Shown here piece by piece: positions 1 to 9,502 of a stretch of DNA of 23,168 nucleotides. Numbering within the stretch: position 1 is the stretch's first letter; each line of letters begins with the position of its first letter. This DNA is from Rhodobacteraceae bacterium UBA1957. Lineage in GTDB: Bacteria > Pseudomonadota > Alphaproteobacteria > Rhodobacterales > Rhodobacteraceae. The notes beneath the pieces were generated by a model. The model was given only the letters and a program-made list of their open reading frames with translations, did not search any database and was not told the DNA's origin. The translations under genes were made by a program, and so were the position numbers. The DNA lies in the NCBI GenBank assembly GCA_002336405.1, contig DDEJ01000167.1, forward strand, positions 678 through 23,845. The letters run 5' to 3'.

Positions 1-441
1 CCGTCTAAGGAAATCAGCATGTATATCAACAGCCCGGGAGGCGTTGTGACCTCGGGTATGTCTATTTATGACACGATGCAGTACATCCGCCCCAAAGTTT
101 CCACGCTCGTGGTCGGGCAGGCGGCGTCAATGGGGTCATTGCTTTTAACAGCGGGCGAGCCTGGAATGCGGTTTTCTCTGCCCAATAGCCGTATTATGGT
201 GCACCAGCCATCTGGCGGGTACCAAGGTCAGGCGACAGACATCATGATTCATGCCGAAGAGACATTGAAGCTGAAAAAACGCTTGAACGATATCTATGTC
301 AAACACACAGGGCAAACGCTGAAAAAAGTTGAGGCTGCACTTGAGCGTGATAATTTCATGTCCGCCGAAGATGCGAAAAAGTGGGGCTTGATTGATGAGA
401 TTGTTACCAATCGTGCCATGGCGGATGAGGCAGACGAGTGA
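1..441 (+). CDS. clpP: ATP-dependent Clp protease proteolytic subunit ClpP (5' truncated)
   Basis: Serine peptidase that forms the double-heptameric chamber of ClpXP/ClpAP in the cytoplasm and degrades unfolded or tagged proteins. The frame is open from base 1, so the gene begins outside the window and the ATG at 19 is internal. The visible 146 residues hold the whole catalytic triad at family spacing: Ser43 in GQAASMGS, His68 in MVHQPSGG (25 residues later) and Asp117 (49 later). The YINSPGG motif of the oxyanion-hole region is at residues 8-14. Only the N-terminal axial-loop part is missing. clpX follows after 112 bp, the usual clpP-clpX pairing. I saw no strong terminator between them, so co-transcription is possible. 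Confidence 0.97.
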   Translation, partial: PSKEISMYINSPGGVVTSGMSIYDTMQYIRPKVSTLVVGQAASMGSLLLTAGEPGMRFSLPNSRIMVHQPSGGYQGQATDIMIHAEETLKLKKRLNDIYVKHTGQTLKKVEAALERDNFMSAEDAKKWGLIDEIVTNRAMADEADE

Positions 442-553
442 CAACCTGCGTTTGTTGAAGTTTGACGTTGTGATGACAGTTTGGCTGTCCTAAACTAAAC
501 ACGAGAGTTGTGCGACATGCAGCTTCCGATACTCAAGGACCGAAAGGTAAAAA

Positions 554-1819
<1,266 letters not shown>

Positions 1820-1847
1820 GAATTAAACAGTCTGCGCGGTCTTTGAA

Positions 1848-1888
1848 GTGGAAATTTACTGCCTTTTTTGGGGGGCGGTAAATTCCGC
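1848..1888 (+). other. Imperfect long hairpin between clpX and the NDUFA12 gene
   Basis: The left arm 1848-1863 (starting gtggaaattta) pairs with the right arm 1874-1888 (ending taaattccgc) over about 15 bp, with one bulged A and two G-T wobbles. The loop is ttttttgggg. The T-run is in the loop and none follows the stem, so this is not a standard intrinsic terminator. It lies 29 bp after the clpX stop and ends about 23 bp before the next start codon, just ahead of a strong aaggagg ribosome site. It may stabilise or insulate the messenger; the function is not known. Confidence 0.45.
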
Positions 1889-1911
1889 ATAAACGGTAAG
1901 GAGGTGTCGCG

Positions 1912-2295
1912 ATGAGTATCTTTAAAACGCTTCTAAGGGCAGTGACCTGGTGGGACAGTCAAACGATAGGTACCCAGTTGTTCACATGGCGCAAAGGCCT
2001 GCGTGTTGGCAGCGACGATCAGGGTAATGTTTACTACCATACCGCCGATGACAAGCGCCGTTGGGTAATATTTAACGGGGAATGTGAAGCCAGCAGGATC
2101 AGTCCGGACTGGCATGGATGGTTGCACCGTACGTGGAATGACCCACCAAGCGACGTACCGCTGCGTCATCAGCTTTGGGAAAAACCCCATCAGGCCAATT
2201 TGACCGGTTCATCAGCGGCCTATGCGCCAACGGGATCTCTGCGTCTTGCAGTGCCGGCGCAACGCAAAGACTATGAGGCATGGACACCGGAATAG
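1912..2295 (+). CDS. NDUFA12-family NADH:ubiquinone oxidoreductase accessory subunit
   Basis: Small (127 aa) homologue of the mitochondrial complex I supernumerary subunit NDUFA12 (B17.2). In alphaproteobacteria such subunits attach to the peripheral arm of respiratory complex I. Family hallmarks visible are [17 protein letters not shown] near the N-terminus, the [19 protein letters not shown] block, the basic and aromatic [18 protein letters not shown] segment, and a proline-rich tail. No signal peptide or membrane helix is present. A strong aaggagg lies just upstream of the ATG. The gene is followed after 12 bp by the mlaD-like gene and probably shares its transcript. It lies away from any nuo cluster in this window, which is usual for this subunit. 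Confidence 0.93.
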   Translation: MSIFKTLLRAVTWWDSQTIGTQLFTWRKGLRVGSDDQGNVYYHTADDKRRWVIFNGECEASRISPDWHGWLHRTWNDPPSDVPLRHQLWEKPHQANLTGSSAAYAPTGSLRLAVPAQRKDYEAWTPE

Positions 2296-2307
2296 GACGA
2301 TTTGGCG

Positions 2308-2763
2308 ATGTCAGAAAACAAAATAGAAGCCTTTGTTGGCGCGGTCGTTATTGTTGCAGCTATTTCCTTTGGGGTCTTTGCGGCGCAATCGACTGGTTTG
2401 GGTATTGGGGTTGGCCAGAGTAACTATGTCCTAACGGCCTCGTTTCGGTCGTTAGAGGGAGTGGGGACAGGCACTGATGTGCGTTTGGCTGGGGTCAAGA
2501 TCGGTACGGTGACTGCTGTCACGCTCAATCCTGAAACCTATCGTGCTGAGACTGATCTGACGCTGGGATCTGGGGTTGAAATTCCTGATGACAGTGCGGT
2601 GGTTATCTCTTCCGAGGGGCTTTTGGGAGGCAATTTTGTTGAGATTATGCCTGGCGGGTCACCATTTTACTTTGCCTCAGGCGACCAGATCGAAGACACG
2701 CAAAGCGCTGTCAGCCTGACAACACTGCTGCTCAAGTTTGTCTCTGGAGGCAACTCAGAGTGA
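2308..2763 (+). CDS. mlaD: MlaD-like MCE-domain protein of the outer-membrane lipid asymmetry pathway
   Basis: Periplasmic substrate-binding component of an Mla/MCE-type phospholipid transporter, anchored in the inner membrane. The protein has one N-terminal membrane helix (about residues 6-26, AFVGAVVIVAAISFGVFAA) followed by a single MCE domain (about 38-115), including SFRSLEGVGTGTDVRLAGVKIGTV and the SEGLLGGNFVEIMPGG turn. I chose the ATG at 2308 over the in-frame TTG at 2302 because aggacga lies 7 nt before it; this gives 151 aa. The stop overlaps the start of the next gene (GTGA). No mlaE or mlaF is nearby, so the partner permease and ATPase must be encoded elsewhere. Confidence 0.92.
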   Translation: MSENKIEAFVGAVVIVAAISFGVFAAQSTGLGIGVGQSNYVLTASFRSLEGVGTGTDVRLAGVKIGTVTAVTLNPETYRAETDLTLGSGVEIPDDSAVVISSEGLLGGNFVEIMPGGSPFYFASGDQIEDTQSAVSLTTLLLKFVSGGNSE

Positions 2764-3125
2764 GGCTTGCTCTGATTTGCGTGCTTCTGCTCAATTTGAC
2801 ACCAGACGCTACCAACGCCCAAGAGGCGGCCCGCAGTGGCCAAGGTGCGATGATCAGGACGCTCGATAAGGTCAGTGGTAGAACTGCAGATCTTGAGTTT
2901 GGGCTTTTGCAGCGCCATAGTATTGGCAAACTGCAGATTGAGTTGACAGATTGTCGGTACCCGGCAGATAACCCTTCGGGCGATGCTTTTGCACAACTCG
3001 ACATTCGCGAAGCTGGCGCCACAGAGCCTTTTTTCCGCGGTTGGATGATTGCATCCTCACCGGCGATCAGTGCGTTGGATCACCCGCGCTATGATGTCTG
3101 GGTATTGCGCTGTATAATATCTTGA
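2760..3125 (+). CDS. DUF2155 domain-containing secreted protein
   Basis: Protein of 121 aa with a clear Sec signal peptide (MRLALICVLLLNLTPDATNA, cleavage plausible before QE). The rest matches the DUF2155 family: a KVSGRTADLEFGL block, a central DCRYPADNPSGDAFAQLDI segment, FFRGWMIASSPAISALDHPRYDVWVLRC and two conserved cysteines. Molecular function is unknown; the family is common in alphaproteobacteria and is often found beside aat and accBC. The GTG start overlaps the mlaD stop by 4 bp, with a ggagg ribosome site inside the mlaD 3' end, which suggests translational coupling. Its last 37 bp overlap the end of aat on the other strand. Confidence 0.88.
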   Translation: MRLALICVLLLNLTPDATNAQEAARSGQGAMIRTLDKVSGRTADLEFGLLQRHSIGKLQIELTDCRYPADNPSGDAFAQLDIREAGATEPFFRGWMIASSPAISALDHPRYDVWVLRCIIS

Positions 3126-3733
3126 GCGCGCGGTGGAACGGCCGGAGCGGTAAAGTCGGCCGGTTGGCTAAGCGCGACTGACAAGGCCGCCAAATAGGTG
3201 TCTCGGCTGATTTCAATGGCGCCAAGAGATGCCAGATGCGGGGTTATGAACTGCGTATCAAACAATTGAAATCCCGCCAAACGCAGACGGTCGACAAGAT
3301 AAGCGAGCGCTATTTTAGAGGCGCTGGTTGTGCATGAAAACATGCTTTCACCAAAATATGCCGCGCCGATGCTGACCCCGTAAACACCCCCCACCAGTCG
3401 TGTCCCGTCATAGACTTCTGTCGTGTGCACATGGCCAATTTCAAACAACCGGCGATAGGCTCGTTGAATATCGGCGCTGATCCAAGTATCATCGCGGGCG
3501 GCACAACCGGCAATCACGGCATCAAAATCGTGATTGATCTTGATCTGATGCTGTTCCTTGCGCAATTGCCGCGCCAGTGAGCGTGAAATATGAAACCGAT
3601 CAAGTGGGACCACCCCGCGTTCCTGTGGGTTGACCCAGAATAACTCGCTGCTGTTACGATCTTCTGCCATCGGAAATGCTCCAGAGCGGTAAGCCTCCAG
3701 CAGTATCTCGGTGCTCAGGATGTCAGAGGCCAT
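3089..3733 (-). CDS. aat: Leucyl/phenylalanyl-tRNA--protein transferase
   Basis: Cytoplasmic enzyme that adds Leu or Phe from aminoacyl-tRNA to proteins with N-terminal Lys or Arg, marking them for ClpAPS degradation. Its 214 aa are typical of the short alphaproteobacterial form. Characteristic segments are YRSGAFPMAEDR and FWVNPQERGVVPLDRFHISRSL near the N-terminus, TWISADIQRAYRRLFEIGHVHTTEVYDG in the middle, the GGVYGVSIGAAYFGESMFS catalytic block, and DTQFITPHLASLGAIEISR. It lies 28 bp downstream of accC on the same strand and may be read through from accB-accC. Its stop codon is inside the DUF2155 gene on the opposite strand. Confidence 0.95.
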   Translation of the reverse strand: MASDILSTEILLEAYRSGAFPMAEDRNSSELFWVNPQERGVVPLDRFHISRSLARQLRKEQHQIKINHDFDAVIAGCAARDDTWISADIQRAYRRLFEIGHVHTTEVYDGTRLVGGVYGVSIGAAYFGESMFSCTTSASKIALAYLVDRLRLAGFQLFDTQFITPHLASLGAIEISRDTYLAALSVALSQPADFTAPAVPPRAQDIIQRNTQTS

Positions 3734-3761
3734 ATTCGTCCTCAGTTATGTGTGGACTGGG

Positions 3762-5111
3762 TCAGCTTGAAAACGTTTTATCCAGCCATGTTTCCAGCCA
3801 ATGAATGGTATAGGTGCCTTGCTGGACATCGGCCTCGCGCAGCAGGGCATCAAACAGCGGCACGGTGGTCTCTACCCCATCTACGATTAATTCTCCCAAC
3901 GCGCGGCTCAGACGCGCCAACGCTTCGGGGCGGTCGCGACCATGCACGATTAGCTTGCCGATCAGACTGTCATAATAGGGTGGGATCGCATAGCCGGTAT
4001 ACAAGGCTGAATCCATCCGTACCCCAAGGCCGCCCGGTGCATGATACTGGCTGACGGTGCCAGGGCAGGGTGCAAAGTTGGGCAGCCTTTCCGCATTGAT
4101 TCGCACTTCGATTGCATGGCCGTTGATAGTCAGATCCTCTTGGCCAAAAGACATCGGCAGCCCGGCGGCAACGCGGATTTGCTCGCGGACCAGATCGACG
4201 CCAAAAATTGCCTCGGTTACCGGGTGCTCGACTTGCAGGCGGGTGTTCATCTCAATGAAATAAAACGCGCCTTTCTCATAGAGAAACTCGATTGTTCCAG
4301 CCCCGATATAGTCGATTTTAGCTACGGCATCGGCACAGGTCTTGCCAATCTGTGCCCGCTCATCGGCTGAAATAGTAGGTCCTGGCGCCTCTTCAAAGAC
4401 TTTTTGATGACGCCTCTGCAGTGAACAATCGCGTTCGCCCAGATGCACAGCTTGGCCCTTGCCATCGCCAAATACTTGAATTTCGATATGGCGCGGCGTG
4501 GTTAAGTACTTTTCGATATACACTTCGGCATTGCCGAACGCGGCCTTGCCCTCGGCGCGCGCGGTCAGAAAAGCGCTTTCCATTTCATCGGCGCTTCGGG
4601 CGACTTTCATTCCGCGACCGCCACCTCCGGCGGTGGCTTTGATGATCACCGGATAGCCCATCTCGGCGCCGATGCGTTTGGCATCCTCAAGCGTTGGTAC
4701 GCCACCGTCTGAGCCTGGCACGCAGGGCACACCCAGATCTTTCATAGAGTCTTTCGCTGAAATTTTATCGCCCATGATACGGATATGTTGGGCTGTGGGG
4801 CCAATAAAGGTCAAACCGTGGTCTTCAATGACCTGCACAAAACTGGCGTTCTCAGACAGGAATCCATAGCCGGGATGGATCGCTTGCGCACCGGTGATTT
4901 CACACGCAGCAATGATTGCTGGGATCGAAAGATAGCTGTCGGTGGCGCTTGGAGGGCCAATGCAGACCGATTCGTCGGCCATACGGACATGCATTGCATC
5001 GCTATCGGCGGTGGAATGCACGGCAACCGATGCGATGCCCATTTCGCGGCAGGCACGGATGACCCGCAGCGCAATTTCTCCGCGGTTGGCAATCAGGATC
5101 TTGTTAAACAT
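3762..5111 (-). CDS. accC: Acetyl-CoA carboxylase biotin carboxylase subunit
   Basis: ATP-grasp enzyme that carboxylates the biotin on AccB with bicarbonate, the first half-reaction of malonyl-CoA formation for fatty-acid synthesis. Its 449 aa are normal length. The N-terminal biotin-carboxylase domain begins MFNKILIANRGEIALRVIRAC, the glycine-rich ATP-grasp loop is KATAGGGGRGMKVA, and the active-site block FIEMNTRLQVEHPVTE is intact. The C-terminal domain ends with the usual VDGVETTVPLFDALL segment. It lies 9 bp downstream of accB on the same strand and is clearly in one operon with it. Confidence 0.98.
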   Translation of the reverse strand: MFNKILIANRGEIALRVIRACREMGIASVAVHSTADSDAMHVRMADESVCIGPPSATDSYLSIPAIIAACEITGAQAIHPGYGFLSENASFVQVIEDHGLTFIGPTAQHIRIMGDKISAKDSMKDLGVPCVPGSDGGVPTLEDAKRIGAEMGYPVIIKATAGGGGRGMKVARSADEMESAFLTARAEGKAAFGNAEVYIEKYLTTPRHIEIQVFGDGKGQAVHLGERDCSLQRRHQKVFEEAPGPTISADERAQIGKTCADAVAKIDYIGAGTIEFLYEKGAFYFIEMNTRLQVEHPVTEAIFGVDLVREQIRVAAGLPMSFGQEDLTINGHAIEVRINAERLPNFAPCPGTVSQYHAPGGLGVRMDSALYTGYAIPPYYDSLIGKLIVHGRDRPEALARLSRALGELIVDGVETTVPLFDALLREADVQQGTYTIHWLETWLDKTFSS

Positions 5112-5120
5112 GGTGATCTC

Positions 5121-5606
5121 TTATTCCAAAATAACCAAAGGAGCCCCGTATTCGACGGCGGCTCCGTCTTCGACCAGTATCCGAGTGATGACACCTGATC
5201 GTGGGGCGGGAATGTGGTTCATCGTCTTCATCGCCTCTACGATCAGCAGGGTGTCGCCCTCGCTGACTTTTGCACCAATTGCTGAAAATGGCGCTGCGCC
5301 TGGTTCAGCCTGCATATAGACGGTCCCAACCATTGGTGAGGTGACCGCTCCGGGGTGGCTGGCGGGGTCGTCGGGGGCGTTTTCTACCGCTGCTATCGCA
5401 GCAGCCGGTGCCGCAGTGATTGCACCAGGGGCCGCAACCGGCGCCACAGCGGCGGGGACAGGGATTGCTCGGCTGAGATGGATGTTCAGGCTACGATCAT
5501 CGCCATCCTGTCGTTCAACTTGTAATTCGGTCAGGTCATTGTTGCGGAGCACCGTGGCGAGGGCTTGAATGAATATTACATCATCGTCATTATTTTTTTT
5601 TGTCAT
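5121..5606 (-). CDS. accB: Acetyl-CoA carboxylase biotin carboxyl carrier protein
   Basis: Carries biotin between biotin carboxylase and carboxyltransferase. Its 161 aa comprise an N-terminal region (1-45), an Ala/Pro-rich flexible linker (about 50-85) and a C-terminal biotinyl domain. The biotinylated residue is Lys127 in EAMKTMN; the usual second Met after the Lys is Thr here, a change I believe is common in this bacterial group. The ATG has gagga 5 nt upstream. It is the first gene of accB-accC. In many relatives aroQ lies just upstream of accB, but here the upstream region holds an intergenic stretch and then an unrelated acyl-CoA ligase on the opposite strand. Confidence 0.96.
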   Translation of the reverse strand: MTKKNNDDDVIFIQALATVLRNNDLTELQVERQDGDDRSLNIHLSRAIPVPAAVAPVAAPGAITAAPAAAIAAVENAPDDPASHPGAVTSPMVGTVYMQAEPGAAPFSAIGAKVSEGDTLLIVEAMKTMNHIPAPRSGVITRILVEDGAAVEYGAPLVILE

Positions 5607-5884
5607 TCTATCCTCAACTGGTTTTAGACCTGTATGCGGCGGTTTTTTTACCCGCTTTGTGATTTACTACAATATATGGTGCGAAAGGAAAAGTCGGCTA
5701 CTGATGATCTTGTGGGTATTTTCAACTTGGAAGGACAAGTTTAAATTCGTACCTGAGTAACACAAGAGTTAAATAGTCTAAATTACTGGTCTGGGACTTG
5801 AAAACAATCTGAGGGCACATCAGGCATTGGTTGGTACCACCAGGGGGCGGTAAAGCGCGTTAAAGGACAGACTTTAGGGGGAGA
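5607..5884. other. Divergent intergenic region between accB and the acyl-CoA ligase gene
   Basis: This 278-bp region should hold the promoters of accB (leftwards) and of the ligase (rightwards). It is visibly AT-rich in the middle (about 5655-5800). I found no convincing -35/-10 pair on either strand. The only symmetric element is an 8-bp palindrome tggtacca at 5832-5839, about 45 bp before the ligase start, which is too short to call an operator. A 63-residue frame on the plus strand (5569-5760) looks spurious: it overlaps the start of accB and has no family resemblance. Confidence 0.5.
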
Positions 5885-7444
5885 ATGATGAATATATCGC
5901 TTTGGCTGCAAAGGATGGCGCGGGCCCATCCTCAGCGTCCGGCGCTGTTTGTCGGTGTGCGACAGATTGCCAATTATGGGCAATTTGATCACTGCGCTGC
6001 GCAGGCCGCCGCCTGGTTTAAGGCCTCGGGTATTCAGGTTGGCGATCGTATTGCCCTGCATTTGACCAATGTTCCCGAGTATCTGATTTTGCTCTATGGG
6101 GCATGGTATGCAGGGGCGGTGGTCGTCCCGATCAATGCCAAGCTGCACCCGCGTGAGGTGGCTTGGATTATGGGGGATGCCGAGGTCGCGCTGACCTTTG
6201 CATCCGCTGATCTTGCCGCGCCATTGCAAGCACATGTCCACGCCCAAACCGGTGTTGGGCGGGTGATTGATCTGGCGGGAACTGAGTTTGCCGAATTGTT
6301 TGAGTTCGAGGCAGACCCGGATATTGCGGTGCGCGCTGCAGAGGATCTGGCGTGGTTGTTTTACACCTCAGGCACCACTGGCCGGCCCAAGGGGGTGATG
6401 ATCACCCACCGCATGCTGCAGGTGATGGCGTTGACGTATTTTTCGGATGTCGATTCAGTAGAGACCCCGGATGTGGCGATTTATGCAGCGCCACTGTCAC
6501 ATGGGGCCGGCCTGTATAACGTGATGCATGTTCTTGTTGGGGCGCGCCACGTTTTGCCGCGCTCTGGTGGATTTGACGCTTTGGAAATTTTTGATCTGGC
6601 AAAACACTTTGAGCGGGCGCATCTTTTTGCGGCCCCGACCATGGTCAAACGTATGACCGAGGCCGCTAAAGCCACTGGTCAGACTGGCGCGGGGCTACGC
6701 AGCGTCATCTATGGAGGTGGGCCAATGTATCAAGAGGATATCATCGCAGCAGTCAGTTGCTTTGGTCCGATTTTTATCCAGATTTATGGTCAAGGTGAAT
6801 GCCCTATGTGCATCACCGCCTTGTCGCGGGCGGATGTAGCGGATCGCAGCCATCCCCGCTGGCGGGCGCGACTGGCCTCGGTCGGGCGGGCGCAGGCCGC
6901 TGCGCAGGTTAGGATTGCAGATGTGCAGGGACGCAAAATGCCGAATGGCGCGACGGGCGAAATTATTGTGCGCGGTGATGCGGTGATGCCGGGGTATTGG
7001 CGAAACCCTGCGGCCACAGCCCGGGCGTTGGTGCAGGGCTGGCTGCGCACTGGCGATATGGGACAATTGGATGACGAGGGGTATCTGACGCTGAAAGATA
7101 GGTCTAAAGATCTGATTATTTCGGGTGGCAGCAATATTTACCCACGCGAGGTGGAAGAGGTATTACTGACGCACCCTTCGGTGTCCGAGGTCTCGGTGGT
7201 TGGGCGCGCTGATGCCGATTGGGGTGAGGTGGTGGCAGCGTTTGTCGTCATAAATAAAGACTATCAGCTAGATGAGGCGGCACTTGCGGCCCATTGTGTT
7301 GCACAGATCGCGCGTTTCAAGCGGCCCAAAGCCTATATAGAGATTTCGGAACTGCCCAAGAATAATTATGGCAAAGTGCTGAAAACCGACCTCAGAGCGC
7401 GCCTTGCTGAGCGCGCTCTGAGGTCGGGTCAGAAAAACGCCTAG
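5885..7444 (+). CDS. Class I adenylate-forming acyl-CoA synthetase (AMP-binding), substrate unknown
   Basis: ANL-superfamily enzyme that activates a carboxylic acid with ATP to an acyl-adenylate and then to acyl-CoA. The 519 aa include the phosphate-binding loop [15 protein letters not shown], the GQGECP variant of the acyl-adenylate motif, [39 protein letters not shown] at the hinge, and the C-terminal catalytic lysine (about Lys497) in KNNYGKVLK. It is much shorter than Acs and resembles medium/long-chain or aryl-acid ligases; the substrate cannot be read from sequence. Two consecutive ATGs are present. The second (5888) is better spaced from the agggggaga ribosome site. It converges on acs, sharing a CTAG that encodes both stops, and its last codons contain the acs terminator hairpin. 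Confidence 0.88.
   Translation: MMNISLWLQRMARAHPQRPALFVGVRQIANYGQFDHCAAQAAAWFKASGIQVGDRIALHLTNVPEYLILLYGAWYAGAVVVPINAKLHPREVAWIMGDAEVALTFASADLAAPLQAHVHAQTGVGRVIDLAGTEFAELFEFEADPDIAVRAAEDLAWLFYTSGTTGRPKGVMITHRMLQVMALTYFSDVDSVETPDVAIYAAPLSHGAGLYNVMHVLVGARHVLPRSGGFDALEIFDLAKHFERAHLFAAPTMVKRMTEAAKATGQTGAGLRSVIYGGGPMYQEDIIAAVSCFGPIFIQIYGQGECPMCITALSRADVADRSHPRWRARLASVGRAQAAAQVRIADVQGRKMPNGATGEIIVRGDAVMPGYWRNPAATARALVQGWLRTGDMGQLDDEGYLTLKDRSKDLIISGGSNIYPREVEEVLLTHPSVSEVSVVGRADADWGEVVAAFVVINKDYQLDEAALAAHCVAQIARFKRPKAYIEISELPKNNYGKVLKTDLRARLAERALRSGQKNA
7382..7427 (-). terminator. Intrinsic terminator of acs inside the 3' end of the convergent ligase gene
   Basis: A perfect 17-bp inverted repeat: ccgacctcagagcgcgc at 7386-7402 and its reverse complement at 7411-7427, with an 8-nt loop (cttgctga). 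Read leftwards from acs, the hairpin starts 13 bp after the acs stop and is followed at once by TTTT (7385-7382), so it fits a Rho-independent terminator for acs. Read rightwards it is followed by gtcagaaaaacg with no T-run, so for the ligase it is only a hairpin. Both arms are ligase codons. Confidence 0.85.
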
Positions 7445-9381
7445 CGGTTGGCGCGATTTTCGATGAGTTCGTCCACCACCGATGGATCTGCCAATGTTGA
7501 GGTGTCGCCAAGTGCGCCATAGTCATTTTCGGCTATTTTGCGCAGGATGCGCCGCATTATTTTGCCTGAGCGGGTTTTAGGCAACCCCGGGGCCCACTGA
7601 ATCAGATCAGGCGATGCAATTGGGCCGATTTCCTTGCGTACCCAATTGCGCAGCTCCAGCCGCAGTTCTTCGTTGGAAGCTTCTCCGGCCATAAGCGTCA
7701 CATAGCAGTAAATGCCCTGTCCCTTGATGTCATGGGGATAGCCGACAACCGCCGCCTCAGAGACTTTGGGATGTGCCACAAGTGCGCTTTCGACTTCGGC
7801 AGTGCCCATGCGGTGGCCCGAAACGTTGAGCACATCATCGACCCGGCCGGTGATCCAATAATAGCCATCCGCATCACGTCTGCAGCCATCACCCGAGAAG
7901 TAATAGCCTTTGAAATCTGAGAAATAGGTTTTCACAAATCGGTCGTGATCACCGTAAACGGTGCGCATCTGACCGGGCCAGCTGTCCTTGATACACAGCA
8001 CACCTTCGGCTTCGGTGCTGGTCAGCTCAGCCCCGGTGGTAGGATCGAGGATCACCGGTACCACGCCGAAAAACGGGTTTGTTGCAGAGCCCGGCTTGGT
8101 GGTGGTAGCCCCGGGCAAGGGGGTCAGAAGGTGACCGCCGGTTTCGGTCTGCCACCATGTGTCGACGATTGGGCAGTTACCTTTTCCAACCACGTCATGA
8201 TACCAGTTCCAAGCCTCTGGATTGATCGGTTCACCGACGGTCCCTAAAAGCTTCAGGCTGCTTAAATCGCACTTTTCGACAAACGCATTGCCCTGTCCCA
8301 TGAGCGCCCGGATGGCTGTGGGCGCAGTATAGAATTGATTGACTTTGTGCTTTTCACAGACCTGCCAGAACCTCGATGCATCTGGATAGGTCGGTACGCC
8401 TTCAAACATCAGCGTTTGTGCGCCATTGGCCAACGGCCCATAGACAATATAGCTGTGACCGGTCACCCAGCCGACATCGGCTGTGCACCAATAGACATCG
8501 CCGTCGTGATAATCGAACACCATCTCATGGGTCATTGAGGCCCAGACCAGATAGCCGCCTGTGGTGTGTACAACGCCTTTTGGCGCCCCGGTGGACCCCG
8601 AAGTATACAAGATGAAAAGCGGATCTTCTGCGTTCATCGGCTCTGGCGCACAATCGGGTGAAGCGCTGGCCATCGCAGCGGTGAACGAATGATCGCGTCC
8701 CTGTTTCATCAACACATCGGCACCCGTGCGTTCGACGACCAGCGTTGTGACATCGCCACAGATGGTCAGGGCTTTATCAACATTTGATTTCAGCGCAGTG
8801 TTGCGTCCGCCGCGGGGTGCCTCGTCTGCCGTCACCACCAGTGAGGCTTTGCAGCCATTGACGCGGGCGGCCAGTGCTTCGGGCGAAAAGCCCGCAAAGA
8901 CTATTGAATGCACCGCGCCGATACGGGCGCAAGCCAGCATGGCATAGGCGGCCTCGGGGATCATCGGCATGTAAAGGACGACGCGGTCGCCTTTGCTGAC
9001 ACCAAGGTTTTTATAGACGTTGGCCATTTTACAGACCTGCGTGTGCATTTCGCGATAGGTGACGTGTTTGCTATCGTTGGGATTGTCGCCTTCCCAGATG
9101 ATTGCTATCTGCTCGCCCCGGGTTTCCAGATGACGGTCAATGCAATTGGCTGACACGTTTAGCACCCCGTCTTCAAACCATTTGATTGAGACATCGGGAT
9201 GATTAAAGTTGACATTTTTAGTAATTGAAAAAGGCTTGATCCAGTCAACCCGCTTGCCATGTTCGCGCCAAAAAGCATCGGGGTCGGCGATGGATGCGGC
9301 GTACATTTCTGTGTATTTTGATGCATTGATATGCGCGTTGGCGGCAAATGCATTGGAGGGCGGAAAACGTTTTTCAGACAT
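7441..9381 (-). CDS. acs: Acetyl-CoA synthetase (AMP-forming)
   Basis: Converts acetate, ATP and CoA to acetyl-CoA, AMP and PPi, the high-affinity route for acetate use. Its 646 aa are close to the length of the E. coli and Salmonella enzymes. The phosphate loop is [21 protein letters not shown], the acetyl-adenylate region contains [10 protein letters not shown], and the hinge has [34 protein letters not shown]. The catalytic lysine, which is acetylated in orthologues, is Lys607 in [11 protein letters not shown]. It lies 121 bp downstream of livF on the same strand, with no terminator visible between them. The gap contains an ATTTA-N6-TAAAT inverted repeat (9423-9438). Genes for symporter-linked kinases and an ScfR regulator nearby suggest acetate-responsive control, which is inference. 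Confidence 0.98.
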   Translation of the reverse strand: MSEKRFPPSNAFAANAHINASKYTEMYAASIADPDAFWREHGKRVDWIKPFSITKNVNFNHPDVSIKWFEDGVLNVSANCIDRHLETRGEQIAIIWEGDNPNDSKHVTYREMHTQVCKMANVYKNLGVSKGDRVVLYMPMIPEAAYAMLACARIGAVHSIVFAGFSPEALAARVNGCKASLVVTADEAPRGGRNTALKSNVDKALTICGDVTTLVVERTGADVLMKQGRDHSFTAAMASASPDCAPEPMNAEDPLFILYTSGSTGAPKGVVHTTGGYLVWASMTHEMVFDYHDGDVYWCTADVGWVTGHSYIVYGPLANGAQTLMFEGVPTYPDASRFWQVCEKHKVNQFYTAPTAIRALMGQGNAFVEKCDLSSLKLLGTVGEPINPEAWNWYHDVVGKGNCPIVDTWWQTETGGHLLTPLPGATTTKPGSATNPFFGVVPVILDPTTGAELTSTEAEGVLCIKDSWPGQMRTVYGDHDRFVKTYFSDFKGYYFSGDGCRRDADGYYWITGRVDDVLNVSGHRMGTAEVESALVAHPKVSEAAVVGYPHDIKGQGIYCYVTLMAGEASNEELRLELRNWVRKEIGPIASPDLIQWAPGLPKTRSGKIMRRILRKIAENDYGALGDTSTLADPSVVDELIENRANR

Positions 9382-9502
9382 GATGTGCCTTCTGTTTATG
9401 GGTCAATTTTGATAGGCTAGGTATTTACGTCGATAAATGCAAGGCGACACCAAAGGCGATGTTCGTTTAACTTCAAGTCAAAGAGCGCTGCTGTCGGCGT
9501 GT

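Noticed and set aside
1848..1888. The clpX-downstream hairpin as an intrinsic terminator
   Set aside because: The T-run is in the loop, not after the stem; kept only as an unexplained structure.
5783..6247. A 154-residue minus-strand frame opposite the start of the acyl-CoA ligase
   Set aside because: Overlaps the ligase N-terminal region, which matches its family; no ribosome site or recognisable domain.
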